This document shows, piece by piece, positions 1 through 7,416 of a DNA stretch of 64,000 bases (position 1 is its first letter; the number at the start of each line of letters is the position of its first letter). Both the position numbers and the translations under genes were made by a program. Under the pieces are notes generated by a model. It ran no database searches. It worked only from the letters and a program-made list of their open reading frames with translations, and was not told the DNA's origin. The stretch covers positions 1-64,000 of the forward strand of contig JABMLG010000003.1 of NCBI GenBank assembly GCA_013204985.1, read 5' to 3'. The DNA is from Microbacteriaceae bacterium VKM Ac-2855. Its GTDB lineage: Bacteria; Actinomycetota; Actinomycetes; Actinomycetales; Microbacteriaceae.

Positions 1-1
1 G

Positions 2-244
2 ACGCACCCGGATCAGCAGAATCGTGGGTCGCCAGCCGAGCGGTTCATGAGCGAGACGCCGCGTGACCGTGTCACGCACAGAACCTTCAGAGCCGCACAC
101 TGTGCACCACCGATCGGCGTCGACGACGCGGCACTCCACAACGGCCCGGTCGGGGGCGAGATGCTGACCAACGGCGCAGAGACCGAGCTCGTCAAGGCGG
201 CAGAAGGTCGTGAGATCAGGCTCAGCAAAGGTAGCGTGGGGCAT
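2..244 (-). CDS. ISL3-family transposase, N-terminal 81 codons, runs off the window
   Basis: The minus strand is open from an ATG at 244 to the left edge. The translation has the N-terminal layout of ISL3 transposases (IS204/IS1001/IS1096/IS1165 group): a leader, then CRVVDADRWCTVCGSEG, which contains the small zinc-binding cysteines (C-x2-C), then RRLAHEPLGWRPTILLIRVR leading toward the next cysteine pair. The catalytic DDE domain would lie beyond the left edge, so it is not known whether the enzyme is intact. The start fits the length before the cysteine motif in the family. A strong inverted repeat lies just upstream (245-299). Confidence 0.75.
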   Translation of the reverse strand, partial: MPHATFAEPDLTTFCRLDELGLCAVGQHLAPDRAVVECRVVDADRWCTVCGSEGSVRDTVTRRLAHEPLGWRPTILLIRVR

Positions 245-299
245 GTCGAGGTCTTCCCGATGGGCAGTGTGAGAACTTCCATCTTGGGAAGACCTCGAC
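245..299. repeat. Inverted repeat upstream of the transposase
   Basis: The left arm at 245-263 (gtcgaggtcttcccgatgg) and right arm at 279-299 are complementary except for a two-base insertion (tt) in the right arm, with a 15-base loop. The hairpin sits between the IS terminus and the transposase ATG. It could block transcription entering the element or limit transposase expression. That role is inferred; only the pairing is seen. Confidence 0.7.
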
Positions 300-371
300 C
301 TCTTTCATGGCTCCGACGCGCCAACCTCACACCCGTACGGCTACACCGTCTTTTGCGATGAGCCTCTTCAG

Positions 372-1451
372 GTGAGCCTGGAGAAGGACGGGTTCGACGA
401 TTCGTGTCTGGACGTGATCGCACGCTATGTCGACGCGAGCGAGACCGAGACGGGGATCACCGTCGATTACGCGCTCATGCCTGGAGAGATCAGCTTTCGG
501 GACGCGATCGACCGCGCACAGACGCGTCTTGATCGGCTGCTGTTGGCACAGGGTCTGGTGGCGTGTGCGCGTTATCGGGATGGTTTCACGGTGCCGTTGA
601 TCCACCCGGACAACATGTATCTGACCGGCGGGCTGCTTCGAGTGGTGCATGTCGGGTTGCAGGGCGTACTCGCCCCGATGGTGTTCGAGGAGGCACGGTT
701 CCTCGCATCGTTGCAGGCGATGGTGCTGCAGGTGTTCCGCCCGAAGCTCCCGTTCGAGCAACTCCTCGACGGGATGGCGGCGTTCAGAGACACGGTTTCG
801 ACCTCGGTCCGGCAGACGACCACGACGGATGAACTGTTCGCGTACATCGACGCGGAGGTGCGGGCGGAGCAATCGGTGGTCGCGGTGACGCGGAAGAGCG
901 TCTCCAAACGTCGATACGGGTGGTACCGCGCGCTCGGCGTGGTCGGTGTCGCGGCCTCGCTGACTGCCGGTGTGTTCGTGTGGCAGACGGGCAACGAGAA
1001 CCGTGTGCAGACCGCGGTGATTGCGGCGCAGGCGCGTTTTCTCGCAAACGACTACGCAGGAACGTTGATGGCGTTGAACGGGCAGGCAGCGTCATCGCTG
1101 CCGCCGTCCGCGAAGTACGTACTGGCGGTGTCCAGCGTCAGTCTGCACGATCTCACGGCGACGCAGAAGCAAACGATTCTGAACACGATCTCGGAAAAAT
1201 CCGACGATGTGACGTTGAACTATTGGATCGCGACGGGTCGCGGTGAGTTCGAGCAGGCTCTCGACTATGCCAAGAATCTCGGCGACGATCAGCTCACGCT
1301 GTTGGCCTACACCGACCTCTATCAGGCGACGAAGCTGGATACCCGGATGGCCGGTGGTGAGAAGCAGGAGCTCCTCTCGGAATATACGAAATCCATCGAC
1401 GAGCTGACCGCGAAGCTCGATGGCACGGCCGATGCGGCGGCGTCCCAATGA
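372..1451 (+). CDS. essB: EssB/YukC-like type VII secretion membrane protein, N-terminus apparently removed by the IS
   Basis: EssB is the membrane subunit of T7SSb machines that joins a cytoplasmic pseudokinase-like domain to an outer helical domain. The C-terminal half is diagnostic: a membrane segment at about residues 185-205 (ALGVVGVAASLTAGVFVWQ), then a helical repeat-like region with FLANDYAGTL, LNYWIATGRGEFEQAL and a lysine/glutamate tail, matching the order in Bacillus YukC. Only about 180 residues precede the membrane segment, against about 215 usually, and no ATG or good ribosome site is found. The frame stays open upstream to 273, but that part lies in the IS. The GTG at 372 is therefore a default start and the native one is probably lost. 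The gene overlaps essC by ATGA. Whether the product works is unknown. Confidence 0.82.
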   Translation: MSLEKDGFDDSCLDVIARYVDASETETGITVDYALMPGEISFRDAIDRAQTRLDRLLLAQGLVACARYRDGFTVPLIHPDNMYLTGGLLRVVHVGLQGVLAPMVFEEARFLASLQAMVLQVFRPKLPFEQLLDGMAAFRDTVSTSVRQTTTTDELFAYIDAEVRAEQSVVAVTRKSVSKRRYGWYRALGVVGVAASLTAGVFVWQTGNENRVQTAVIAAQARFLANDYAGTLMALNGQAASSLPPSAKYVLAVSSVSLHDLTATQKQTILNTISEKSDDVTLNYWIATGRGEFEQALDYAKNLGDDQLTLLAYTDLYQATKLDTRMAGGEKQELLSEYTKSIDELTAKLDGTADAAASQ

Positions 1452-4400
1452 GTATGTCGCGTACGGAGCAGCCTGTGGGTGTTCGACCGGCGGGGGTCGA
1501 TTCCCGGCTCGATCAGGCCGAACTCCTGTTCTTGGTCTATCTGCTCGACGGACGGCAGGCGGTCACGCTGTCGCTGACCGAGGAGTCCCCTCTTGTGCAG
1601 CATCAGGGGCATACCTTCAGCGTGATCAACGAATTGCTGTACGTGGACGGCGAGCGGCTCGGTGCCGGGCTGCAGGCGGTCGGCGCACTGGAATGCATCG
1701 TCGTCCCGGCCGCACACGCTCGCACCGTCACGTTCGTCACCGACGGTCGCGGTGATTTCGTGATCGGCGAAAACCCGGATGCCGGGATCCGCGTGACGGA
1801 TTCACCGCTGCTGGTCGTGCATCATGACTCTCTGATCGTTGACGCGCGCGATCACCTGGTCTGCGTCGACGGCCTTCCCATCGTCGGGAGGCAGGTCTGC
1901 GGTTTCGACGTCGGCACAGTAGTGCTGACGGCGGGGTACCTCGTCGAGAGGCGTCCGGCGCAGCTGAAGATCACCGTCTTCAACGCCGATGCGGTCTTCG
2001 ATCATTCGAAGATGCTGGTGCAGCCTCCGGCGCGGGAGTTTCCCGAGGGGTTCCCCGACTACCGGAGGTCCCCGAAGCTGAACTTGGACGTCGATGAGGG
2101 CGAGTTCCGGTTGCAGGGGCCCGACAAGCCGCCGGCGAAGCCGAAGAATCGGTTGCTGCGGATGGTGTTGCCGCCACTGTTTCTGGTCGTAGCGTCCGGT
2201 GTGACGGTGGTCATCACCGGCAGTAATCCCACGATGATGCTCGGGTTGGGGCTCGCGACCCTGTTGACGGCGTCATTCACGGTTTCGCAGTTTGCGACCG
2301 AGAAGAGAGAGACGAAGGATGCGGCTCTCACGGCGGAGGAGGAGTACGACCGCTATCTCGTGAGAGCCGTCTCTCAGGCCGCCCGCGCCCACGCGGTTGA
2401 GGGCGACGTGCTGCGGTATCAACAGCCGAGCCCGCAGGAGCTCGCCGAGATGATCGAGGTCTACGACCGGAGGATCTACGAGCGTCAACGCTTCAACAAG
2501 GACTTCCTGAACGTCTCGCTGGGGCTGTCCGATCGCCCGTCCGCGTTGAAGGTGTCCTCCGATGTGAGCGACAAGGATGCCAGGGATCAGGCACAGCAGG
2601 TCGCGGAGCTTGCGACCGGGTTCCAGACGCAGCGGGATGCCCCGACACCGGTCGGACTGGCGGGTCAGACGCTCGGGTTCGTCGGCCCGCCGGACGTCGT
2701 GCAGCTGCAGCTGCAGTCGCTGCTGTTTCAGACGGCGTTCTTCCATTCGTATCGTGACGTGAATCTCGTGAGTTTGATCTCCCGGGAGGCGTATCAGCAG
2801 GCGTGGAGCGCGTGGCGGCTGTTGCCGCATTTCACCTTGCAGGAGCTGAACCTGCGCGGGCTCGTGTACAACGACAGGCTGCGCGACATCGTGTTGAACA
2901 GCTTCTACCAGGTGCTGCAGAAGCGGAAGCAGGCGGTGAAGGACGCGGGCGCGCAGCCGCCCCAGTTCGCCCCGCACTACGTGTTCACGATCAGCGACGA
3001 CCGGTACCTCGCCGGTCACGGCATCAACGAACTGCTCGCCGAAGACATGAGCGAGCTGGGTGTGACGGTGATCTGGTGCAGCGAAGACGCGAAGCTCCTG
3101 CCCGAGACCGTCACCGCGCTGATCCAGGCACCGAACCTTGTGAAAGGCGAACTCGTCACCGACAACGGTGTGTACCTGGCGACACCGTTCACGCCCTACC
3201 CGCTTCCGGAACACCTCGAGCAGGCGCTGCGGAGGCTGTCGAACCTGAACCACCTCGAGGTGGAGAAGAACACGGTGCCGGAGGCGTTGAGCCTGCTGGA
3301 GCAATACGAGGTCAGGACCGTCGAGGAGCTGCACATCGCGCAGCGGTGGGCCCAGGCCGAACCGAACAAGTCGATCGCGTCGCTCATCGGGTGGCGCGGC
3401 AGATCCGACTACGTCTTCTGGGATCTGCACGAGCGCGCGCACGGTCCGCACGCGCTTGTCGGCGGCACCACCGGTTCGGGGAAATCCGAGTTCCTCACCA
3501 CTTACCTGATCGGTCTGGCGATCAACTTCTCTCCGGAGGACGTGGGCATGCTCATCATCGACTGGAAGGGCGGTGGCATCGCCAACACCCTGGACGGACT
3601 GCCCCATTTCATGGGCGCCATCACGAACCTCGATGGTGCGGGTACGGCGAGGGCGCTGGCGAGTATCACCGCGGAACTGAACAAGCGGCAGCGCGAGTTC
3701 GCCTTCTACGGGGTGAACAGCATCAACGCCTACATGAGCCTGTACAAGCAGCGGCACACTCCGAAACCCGACGTGACCTACCCCTCGAAGCCGCTGCCGC
3801 ACCTGGTGCTCGTGTCCGACGAGTTCGCGGAGCTGAAGGCGAACGTGCCCGAGTTCCTCGACGAACTGACCTCGGTCGCGCGTATCGGCCGCAGCCTGGG
3901 CGTGCATCTGATCCTCGCGACGCAGAAGCCCAGCGGAGTGGTGAACGACCAGATCGAGGCGAACTCGACGTCGAAGATCGCGCTGAAAATGGCGAGTGAG
4001 CAGGACTCGAACGAGCTGCTGAAGACGACCGACGCGGCCCACATCACGAACCCCGGCCGCGGGTACCTGAGGGTCGGTCAGAACGAGGTCTACGAGCTGT
4101 TCCAGAGCGGCTACGCCGGGGTGCCGTACGACCCGGACGCGGTCGTCGCCGAGCAACGGGATGAGCGGATCTACACGATCAACGAGCTCGGTCAGTACGA
4201 ACTGTTCTACGACCCCGACGAAGACGTCGAACAGGGTCGGGACACCAGCGATCTGCCCTCGCAACTCGAAGCCGTGATCGACGCCATCGTGACCACGTTC
4301 CAGAGCGACGCCGGGCTATTGCTGCCGGATAAGCCGTGGGTGCCGAACCTCGCCGAGAGCATCGCCACCCCGGACCCTGCCGGGGCCGGTCTCAGCGTGC

Positions 4401-5926
4401 CGATGGGAATGCTCGACGTCCCATCCCGGCAGGCGCAGGAGAACTACGACTTCGACCTGGCGCGAGCCGGGCACACCGCACTGTTCGGCAGCCCCGGTTA
4501 CGGCAAGTCGACCGTGTTGCAGACCCTCGTGCTGAACCTCGCGAAGACCAGTACGCCCGAACGGGTCCACGTGAACCTGATCGATTTCGGGAACAACGGC
4601 CTGCTGCCGGTGAAGGACGTTCCCAACGTGGCGGATCTGGCCACGCTGGAGGAGGCCGAGAAGCTCGGCAAGATGCTCGACGGGGTGGCGAGCCTGCTCG
4701 CAGCCCGAAAGCAGGAGTTCAAGCAGGCAGGGGTCGCGAACCTGGCGCAGTTCGCTGCGAAGACGAGGCAGATGCTGCCCGTGGTGCTGAACGTGCTCGA
4801 CGGGTACGACAACCTCACCGCCAACGACCGCCGCAAAGACCAGATCGACAACCTGCTGCTCCAGGTCCTCCGCGAGGGCGCAGGGCTCGGCGTGTATCTG
4901 ATCATGAGCGCGTCCCGGGTCGGCGGAGTCCGGATGAACATGCTCAGCAACATCTCCACGAAGCTGTGCCTGTACCTGAACGACGAGGGAGAGCTGGCCC
5001 AGATCATGGGCCGCGAACGACTGCTGCAAGTCGACCGGCCAGGAAGGGGCCAGGTGCTCACCGACGCGCCGACCGCGATCCAGTTCTACCAGCCGGCCCA
5101 GGGCGAAACCAGCGCGGAGACCCTCGCCGCACTCGAACAGCAGGTCACCGCCCTGAACGAGGCCTGGGCGGGGGCGCGGCCGGCGAGGATCCCGATGGTG
5201 CCGCAGGAACTCACCCCGGACGTATTCACCGAGAGCGTCTCGGTGCGTGACCTCGAGGCGGTGGGCGGCGTGCCGTTCGGGCTGTCGAAGGCCACCACCG
5301 AGGCGCGAGGGTTCCTGCCCCGCTCGCAGCCCTACTTCGTGTTCGCGGCCAAGGACGACGAGCAAGAACTCCTCTTCCAGGAGACCCTGCTCACGCAGGG
5401 CGCACGGGCGCAGACGGAGTTTCTGATCGTCGACTTCGACGAGACGTTCGACGAAGCGCTCGAACGCACCCCGCTCCCGGCGAACTTCGGCCGCATTACG
5501 AGCAGGAGCGACGCGAACCAGATCGTCGCGGGCATCGTCGCGTACCTGAACCTGAACAAGCAGAAAGACCAGGGCATCCCCACGGTGCTCGTGATCGCGA
5601 ACCTGCCGGACTTCATCGCGGGGACCGGGCTGAAACCCGAAGACTTCGTCCTCGCGCTCAAGAACACCTACAAGGCGGGCCTGGATCTCGTGATCTTCAG
5701 CCGGCACGACTATCTCGCGAAATCTTTCGACCCGGTCCCGAAGCTCCTCCGCGAGCTCTCGTTCACCGGCCTCATCGGTGCGCGCGCCTACGACAGTCCT
5801 TTGGTGAAGAGCATGGGCTCCTCGACCGAAGCTGAGCCCGGTATTGACGAACCGTTCTTCGTGCTCCGGGGTGGTCGCACCGTCGAGACGATCAAACTTC
5901 CCCAGGCGAAGGGAGCTCAAGCATGA
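1448..5926 (+). CDS. essC: EssC-type FtsK/SpoIIIE ATPase of a T7SSb secretion system
   Basis: EssC is the motor and substrate receptor of T7SSb. The 1492 residues match the family length and order. An FHA-like N-terminal region spans about residues 1-185, two membrane segments lie at about 236-280, then an EssC linker, then three FtsK-type ATPase modules. Module 1 (from about 660) has an intact P-loop GGTTGSGKSE, a LIIDWKGGG strand and LVLVSDEFAEL. Module 2 has GSPGYGKST near 1014. Module 3 (from about 1290) starts FVFAAKDDEQEL and lacks a P-loop, so it is probably a non-hydrolysing substrate-binding module. The gene is coupled by ATGA to essB and to the next gene. EsaA, EssA and YukD homologues are not in the window. 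Confidence 0.92.
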   Translation: MSMSRTEQPVGVRPAGVDSRLDQAELLFLVYLLDGRQAVTLSLTEESPLVQHQGHTFSVINELLYVDGERLGAGLQAVGALECIVVPAAHARTVTFVTDGRGDFVIGENPDAGIRVTDSPLLVVHHDSLIVDARDHLVCVDGLPIVGRQVCGFDVGTVVLTAGYLVERRPAQLKITVFNADAVFDHSKMLVQPPAREFPEGFPDYRRSPKLNLDVDEGEFRLQGPDKPPAKPKNRLLRMVLPPLFLVVASGVTVVITGSNPTMMLGLGLATLLTASFTVSQFATEKRETKDAALTAEEEYDRYLVRAVSQAARAHAVEGDVLRYQQPSPQELAEMIEVYDRRIYERQRFNKDFLNVSLGLSDRPSALKVSSDVSDKDARDQAQQVAELATGFQTQRDAPTPVGLAGQTLGFVGPPDVVQLQLQSLLFQTAFFHSYRDVNLVSLISREAYQQAWSAWRLLPHFTLQELNLRGLVYNDRLRDIVLNSFYQVLQKRKQAVKDAGAQPPQFAPHYVFTISDDRYLAGHGINELLAEDMSELGVTVIWCSEDAKLLPETVTALIQAPNLVKGELVTDNGVYLATPFTPYPLPEHLEQALRRLSNLNHLEVEKNTVPEALSLLEQYEVRTVEELHIAQRWAQAEPNKSIASLIGWRGRSDYVFWDLHERAHGPHALVGGTTGSGKSEFLTTYLIGLAINFSPEDVGMLIIDWKGGGIANTLDGLPHFMGAITNLDGAGTARALASITAELNKRQREFAFYGVNSINAYMSLYKQRHTPKPDVTYPSKPLPHLVLVSDEFAELKANVPEFLDELTSVARIGRSLGVHLILATQKPSGVVNDQIEANSTSKIALKMASEQDSNELLKTTDAAHITNPGRGYLRVGQNEVYELFQSGYAGVPYDPDAVVAEQRDERIYTINELGQYELFYDPDEDVEQGRDTSDLPSQLEAVIDAIVTTFQSDAGLLLPDKPWVPNLAESIATPDPAGAGLSVPMGMLDVPSRQAQENYDFDLARAGHTALFGSPGYGKSTVLQTLVLNLAKTSTPERVHVNLIDFGNNGLLPVKDVPNVADLATLEEAEKLGKMLDGVASLLAARKQEFKQAGVANLAQFAAKTRQMLPVVLNVLDGYDNLTANDRRKDQIDNLLLQVLREGAGLGVYLIMSASRVGGVRMNMLSNISTKLCLYLNDEGELAQIMGRERLLQVDRPGRGQVLTDAPTAIQFYQPAQGETSAETLAALEQQVTALNEAWAGARPARIPMVPQELTPDVFTESVSVRDLEAVGGVPFGLSKATTEARGFLPRSQPYFVFAAKDDEQELLFQETLLTQGARAQTEFLIVDFDETFDEALERTPLPANFGRITSRSDANQIVAGIVAYLNLNKQKDQGIPTVLVIANLPDFIAGTGLKPEDFVLALKNTYKAGLDLVIFSRHDYLAKSFDPVPKLLRELSFTGLIGARAYDSPLVKSMGSSTEAEPGIDEPFFVLRGGRTVETIKLPQAKGAQA

Positions 5927-6381
5927 CGCAGGCACCGCCGCTTCTGCCGCTCGGTAGCGCCGTCCAGATCGAGGACGTCGAGGGCACATACGTCGTGATC
6001 GCCCGCGGTTTCCAGAAGGACGATGACGGGTTCATCGCCGGCTACAAGGCCGTGCCACACCCCCAGGGCGCGGCGGCGGGGGTGCGGGAGATCGTGATCC
6101 GGGGCACGCAGATCACGAAAGTGCTGCATCGGGGCCACGAGAGCGAGCAAGACGTCGTGTTCGCGAAGGAGCAGCTTGCGAACGCGATGACGCCGCCGAA
6201 GAGACGACCGACTCCCGCTGCGGAGCCGGACCTGACCGTCGACCTGACCACCCCAGCGACGACCACACCGTCCACATCCGCACCCCGGCCCGAGGCGGCC
6301 CCAGGCGAAGCCTTCGCTGCGATGACAAGAGATTCGAAAGACCCGTTCAGTGAGCTACGACGCAAAGGAAGACAGCAATGA
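5923..6381 (+). CDS. DUF4176-like T7SS-associated protein
   Basis: This is a 152-residue cytoplasmic protein. Residues 6-95 resemble DUF4176: LLPLGSAVQI, a VVIARGFQ strand, GYKAVPHPQG, then TQITKVLHRGHESEQD. DUF4176 proteins are encoded beside LXG toxins and T7SSb genes; their exact role is not established. The C-terminal 50 residues are proline/threonine-rich, probably disordered, and may be a docking tail. The start overlaps the essC stop by ATGA and the end overlaps the next, related gene by ATGA, so the genes are translationally coupled. Confidence 0.75.
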   Translation: MTQAPPLLPLGSAVQIEDVEGTYVVIARGFQKDDDGFIAGYKAVPHPQGAAAGVREIVIRGTQITKVLHRGHESEQDVVFAKEQLANAMTPPKRRPTPAAEPDLTVDLTTPATTTPSTSAPRPEAAPGEAFAAMTRDSKDPFSELRRKGRQQ

Positions 6382-6797
6382 CCGATGAGCAGTCCGAGAC
6401 GGTGCAGCCGAGGAGCCGGTCGTTTCTTGCACTCGGAAGCGTCGTCATTCTTAACGGCTCCGTGAAGAAGCTTTTGATCGTCAGCCGCGGATCGATCGTC
6501 GAGGGTCAGTTCTTCGATTACGGCGCATTCCTCTATCCGGAGGGAATGATCGATACGAACATCGCCTATTTCAACCACGACGACATCGTGAAGGCCGTGC
6601 ACGAAGGCTACCGAGACGCCGACGACGAACTCGCCGTCGAGATCCTGAACACCGCCCACGCCCGATACCGGCACGAACACGCCGCAGCCACGCGCATACC
6701 CGTCTCCGCCACGTCCATCACTACCGCCCCCGCTTCTAGGGCGATCGATAGTGACCCGTTCGCCGGCGTCCGCGATCTGGGAGATGACGATGAGTGA
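6378..6797 (+). CDS. DUF4176 family T7SS-associated protein
   Basis: The 139 residues have a clear DUF4176 core: FLALGSVVILNGSVKKLLIV, then DYGAFLYPEGMIDTN, FNHDDIVKAVHEGYRDADDE. The family travels with LXG effectors and is thought to help them, perhaps as a chaperone or adaptor; this is context inference. The core matches the family better than the upstream paralogue, so the pair probably arose by duplication and specialised. The C-terminus is alanine/threonine-rich. The stop lies inside the start region of the next gene (8-base overlap). Confidence 0.85.
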   Translation: MTDEQSETVQPRSRSFLALGSVVILNGSVKKLLIVSRGSIVEGQFFDYGAFLYPEGMIDTNIAYFNHDDIVKAVHEGYRDADDELAVEILNTAHARYRHEHAAATRIPVSATSITTAPASRAIDSDPFAGVRDLGDDDE

Positions 6798-7107
6798 CGA
6801 GCAGGCGTTGGCGCAGGTTCGCGAACTCGAAGGCATCATCAACAAGCTGAACAATGTGCGTGGCGACGTGGAGGGATTCCGTGTCGATGGCTATAGAGAT
6901 GCAGGCGGGGCGCTGTGGGCCGGACAGGAACGCACCAGCTTCACCACCGCGCTGGATTCCGCGAAGTCCGACCACGCGCAGATCAGTGAACAGATCGGGC
7001 AGGCCATTAGCGACTGCAAGAACAAGCAACGTTCGCTCGCGTTCTCGATCAACCCGATCGAGCACCCGATTCTTTCCATGCAGGCTGTCACGATAGCCCT
7101 GAATTAA
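6790..7107 (+). CDS. YwqH/DUF5082-like small helical T7SS partner protein
   Basis: The 105-residue, mostly helical protein carries LWAGQERTSF at about residues 40-50, a W-x-G turn as in WXG100-type proteins. Length, two-helix layout and position directly before an LXG toxin resemble DUF5082/YwqH proteins, which pair with LXG effectors and are co-exported or target them. The ATG at 6790 is chosen because GGGAG lies seven bases upstream; an in-frame ATG at 6784 is also possible. It overlaps the preceding gene by eight bases. Family assignment rests on motif and context only. Confidence 0.7.
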   Translation: MSDEQALAQVRELEGIINKLNNVRGDVEGFRVDGYRDAGGALWAGQERTSFTTALDSAKSDHAQISEQIGQAISDCKNKQRSLAFSINPIEHPILSMQAVTIALN

Positions 7108-7128
7108 GAGGCACCAGGGAGATATCAG

Positions 7129-7416
7129 ATGTTGGATGCAGGCACGCGGGGTGTTCGTGATGGGTTTCATGAGGAGACCCGGAACGTACTCGCGCTCACT
7201 TCCCGCGTGGCGGAGACGACCGATGGTTGGAGTCGGGGAGACAACTTGAATGTTCCCGGCGCTACGGCCGTCTCGGAGATCTATGCCGATCTGTCGGCGT
7301 TGATCGCGTCTTATGGTGCTCTGGCGCAGAAAGACACGGACGAGTTCGACCAGCTCGGAGTGAACATCGAAGTGCAGGACGCGCAAGATGCGCAGGTGTG
7401 CGAGGTGCCCCAGTGA
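7129..7416 (+). CDS. Small helical LXG-partner protein (DUF3130-like)
   Basis: The 95-residue protein is predicted helical with a loop in the middle (TTDGWSRGDNLNVPG). LXG toxins are typically preceded by two small helical proteins (Lap-type partners) that bind the LXG domain and complete the export signal. This gene and the one before fill those two places. A ribosome site, GGGAG, lies upstream of the ATG. The stop overlaps the toxin start as GTGA, which would favour equal synthesis of partner and toxin. The family name is tentative. Confidence 0.65.
   Translation: MLDAGTRGVRDGFHEETRNVLALTSRVAETTDGWSRGDNLNVPGATAVSEIYADLSALIASYGALAQKDTDEFDQLGVNIEVQDAQDAQVCEVPQ

Larger units (their letters stand above)
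1..364 (-). mobile_element. ISL3-family insertion sequence, partial, entering from the left edge
   Basis: The transposase 5' end (2-244, minus strand) lies inside this segment. The outer end is placed at 364 because the minus strand from 364 begins GGCTCATCGCA and, six bases later, GGTGT. The same pattern, GGCTCATCGCA then GGTGT, is read on the plus strand from 10311, beside a decayed transposase C-terminus. Two matching inverted ends next to opposite ends of the same kind of transposase support a terminal inverted repeat. ISL3 elements usually make 8-bp target duplications, which would be tcttcagg at 365-372; the other flank is outside the window. The element abuts the essB reading frame. 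Confidence 0.72.

Noticed and set aside
47..361. Plus-strand frame of 104 codons before essB
   Set aside because: It is antisense to the transposase N-terminus, whose zinc-finger motif is clear.
2273..4264. Long minus-strand frame of 663 codons opposite essC
   Set aside because: It is antisense to a gene with clear ATPase motifs, is rich in Arg, Val, Asp and Gln as expected of a shadow frame, and has no recognisable domain.
4316..5989. Minus-strand frame of 557 codons opposite the 3' half of essC
   Set aside because: Same reasoning: no domain, biased composition, and opposite a well-supported gene.
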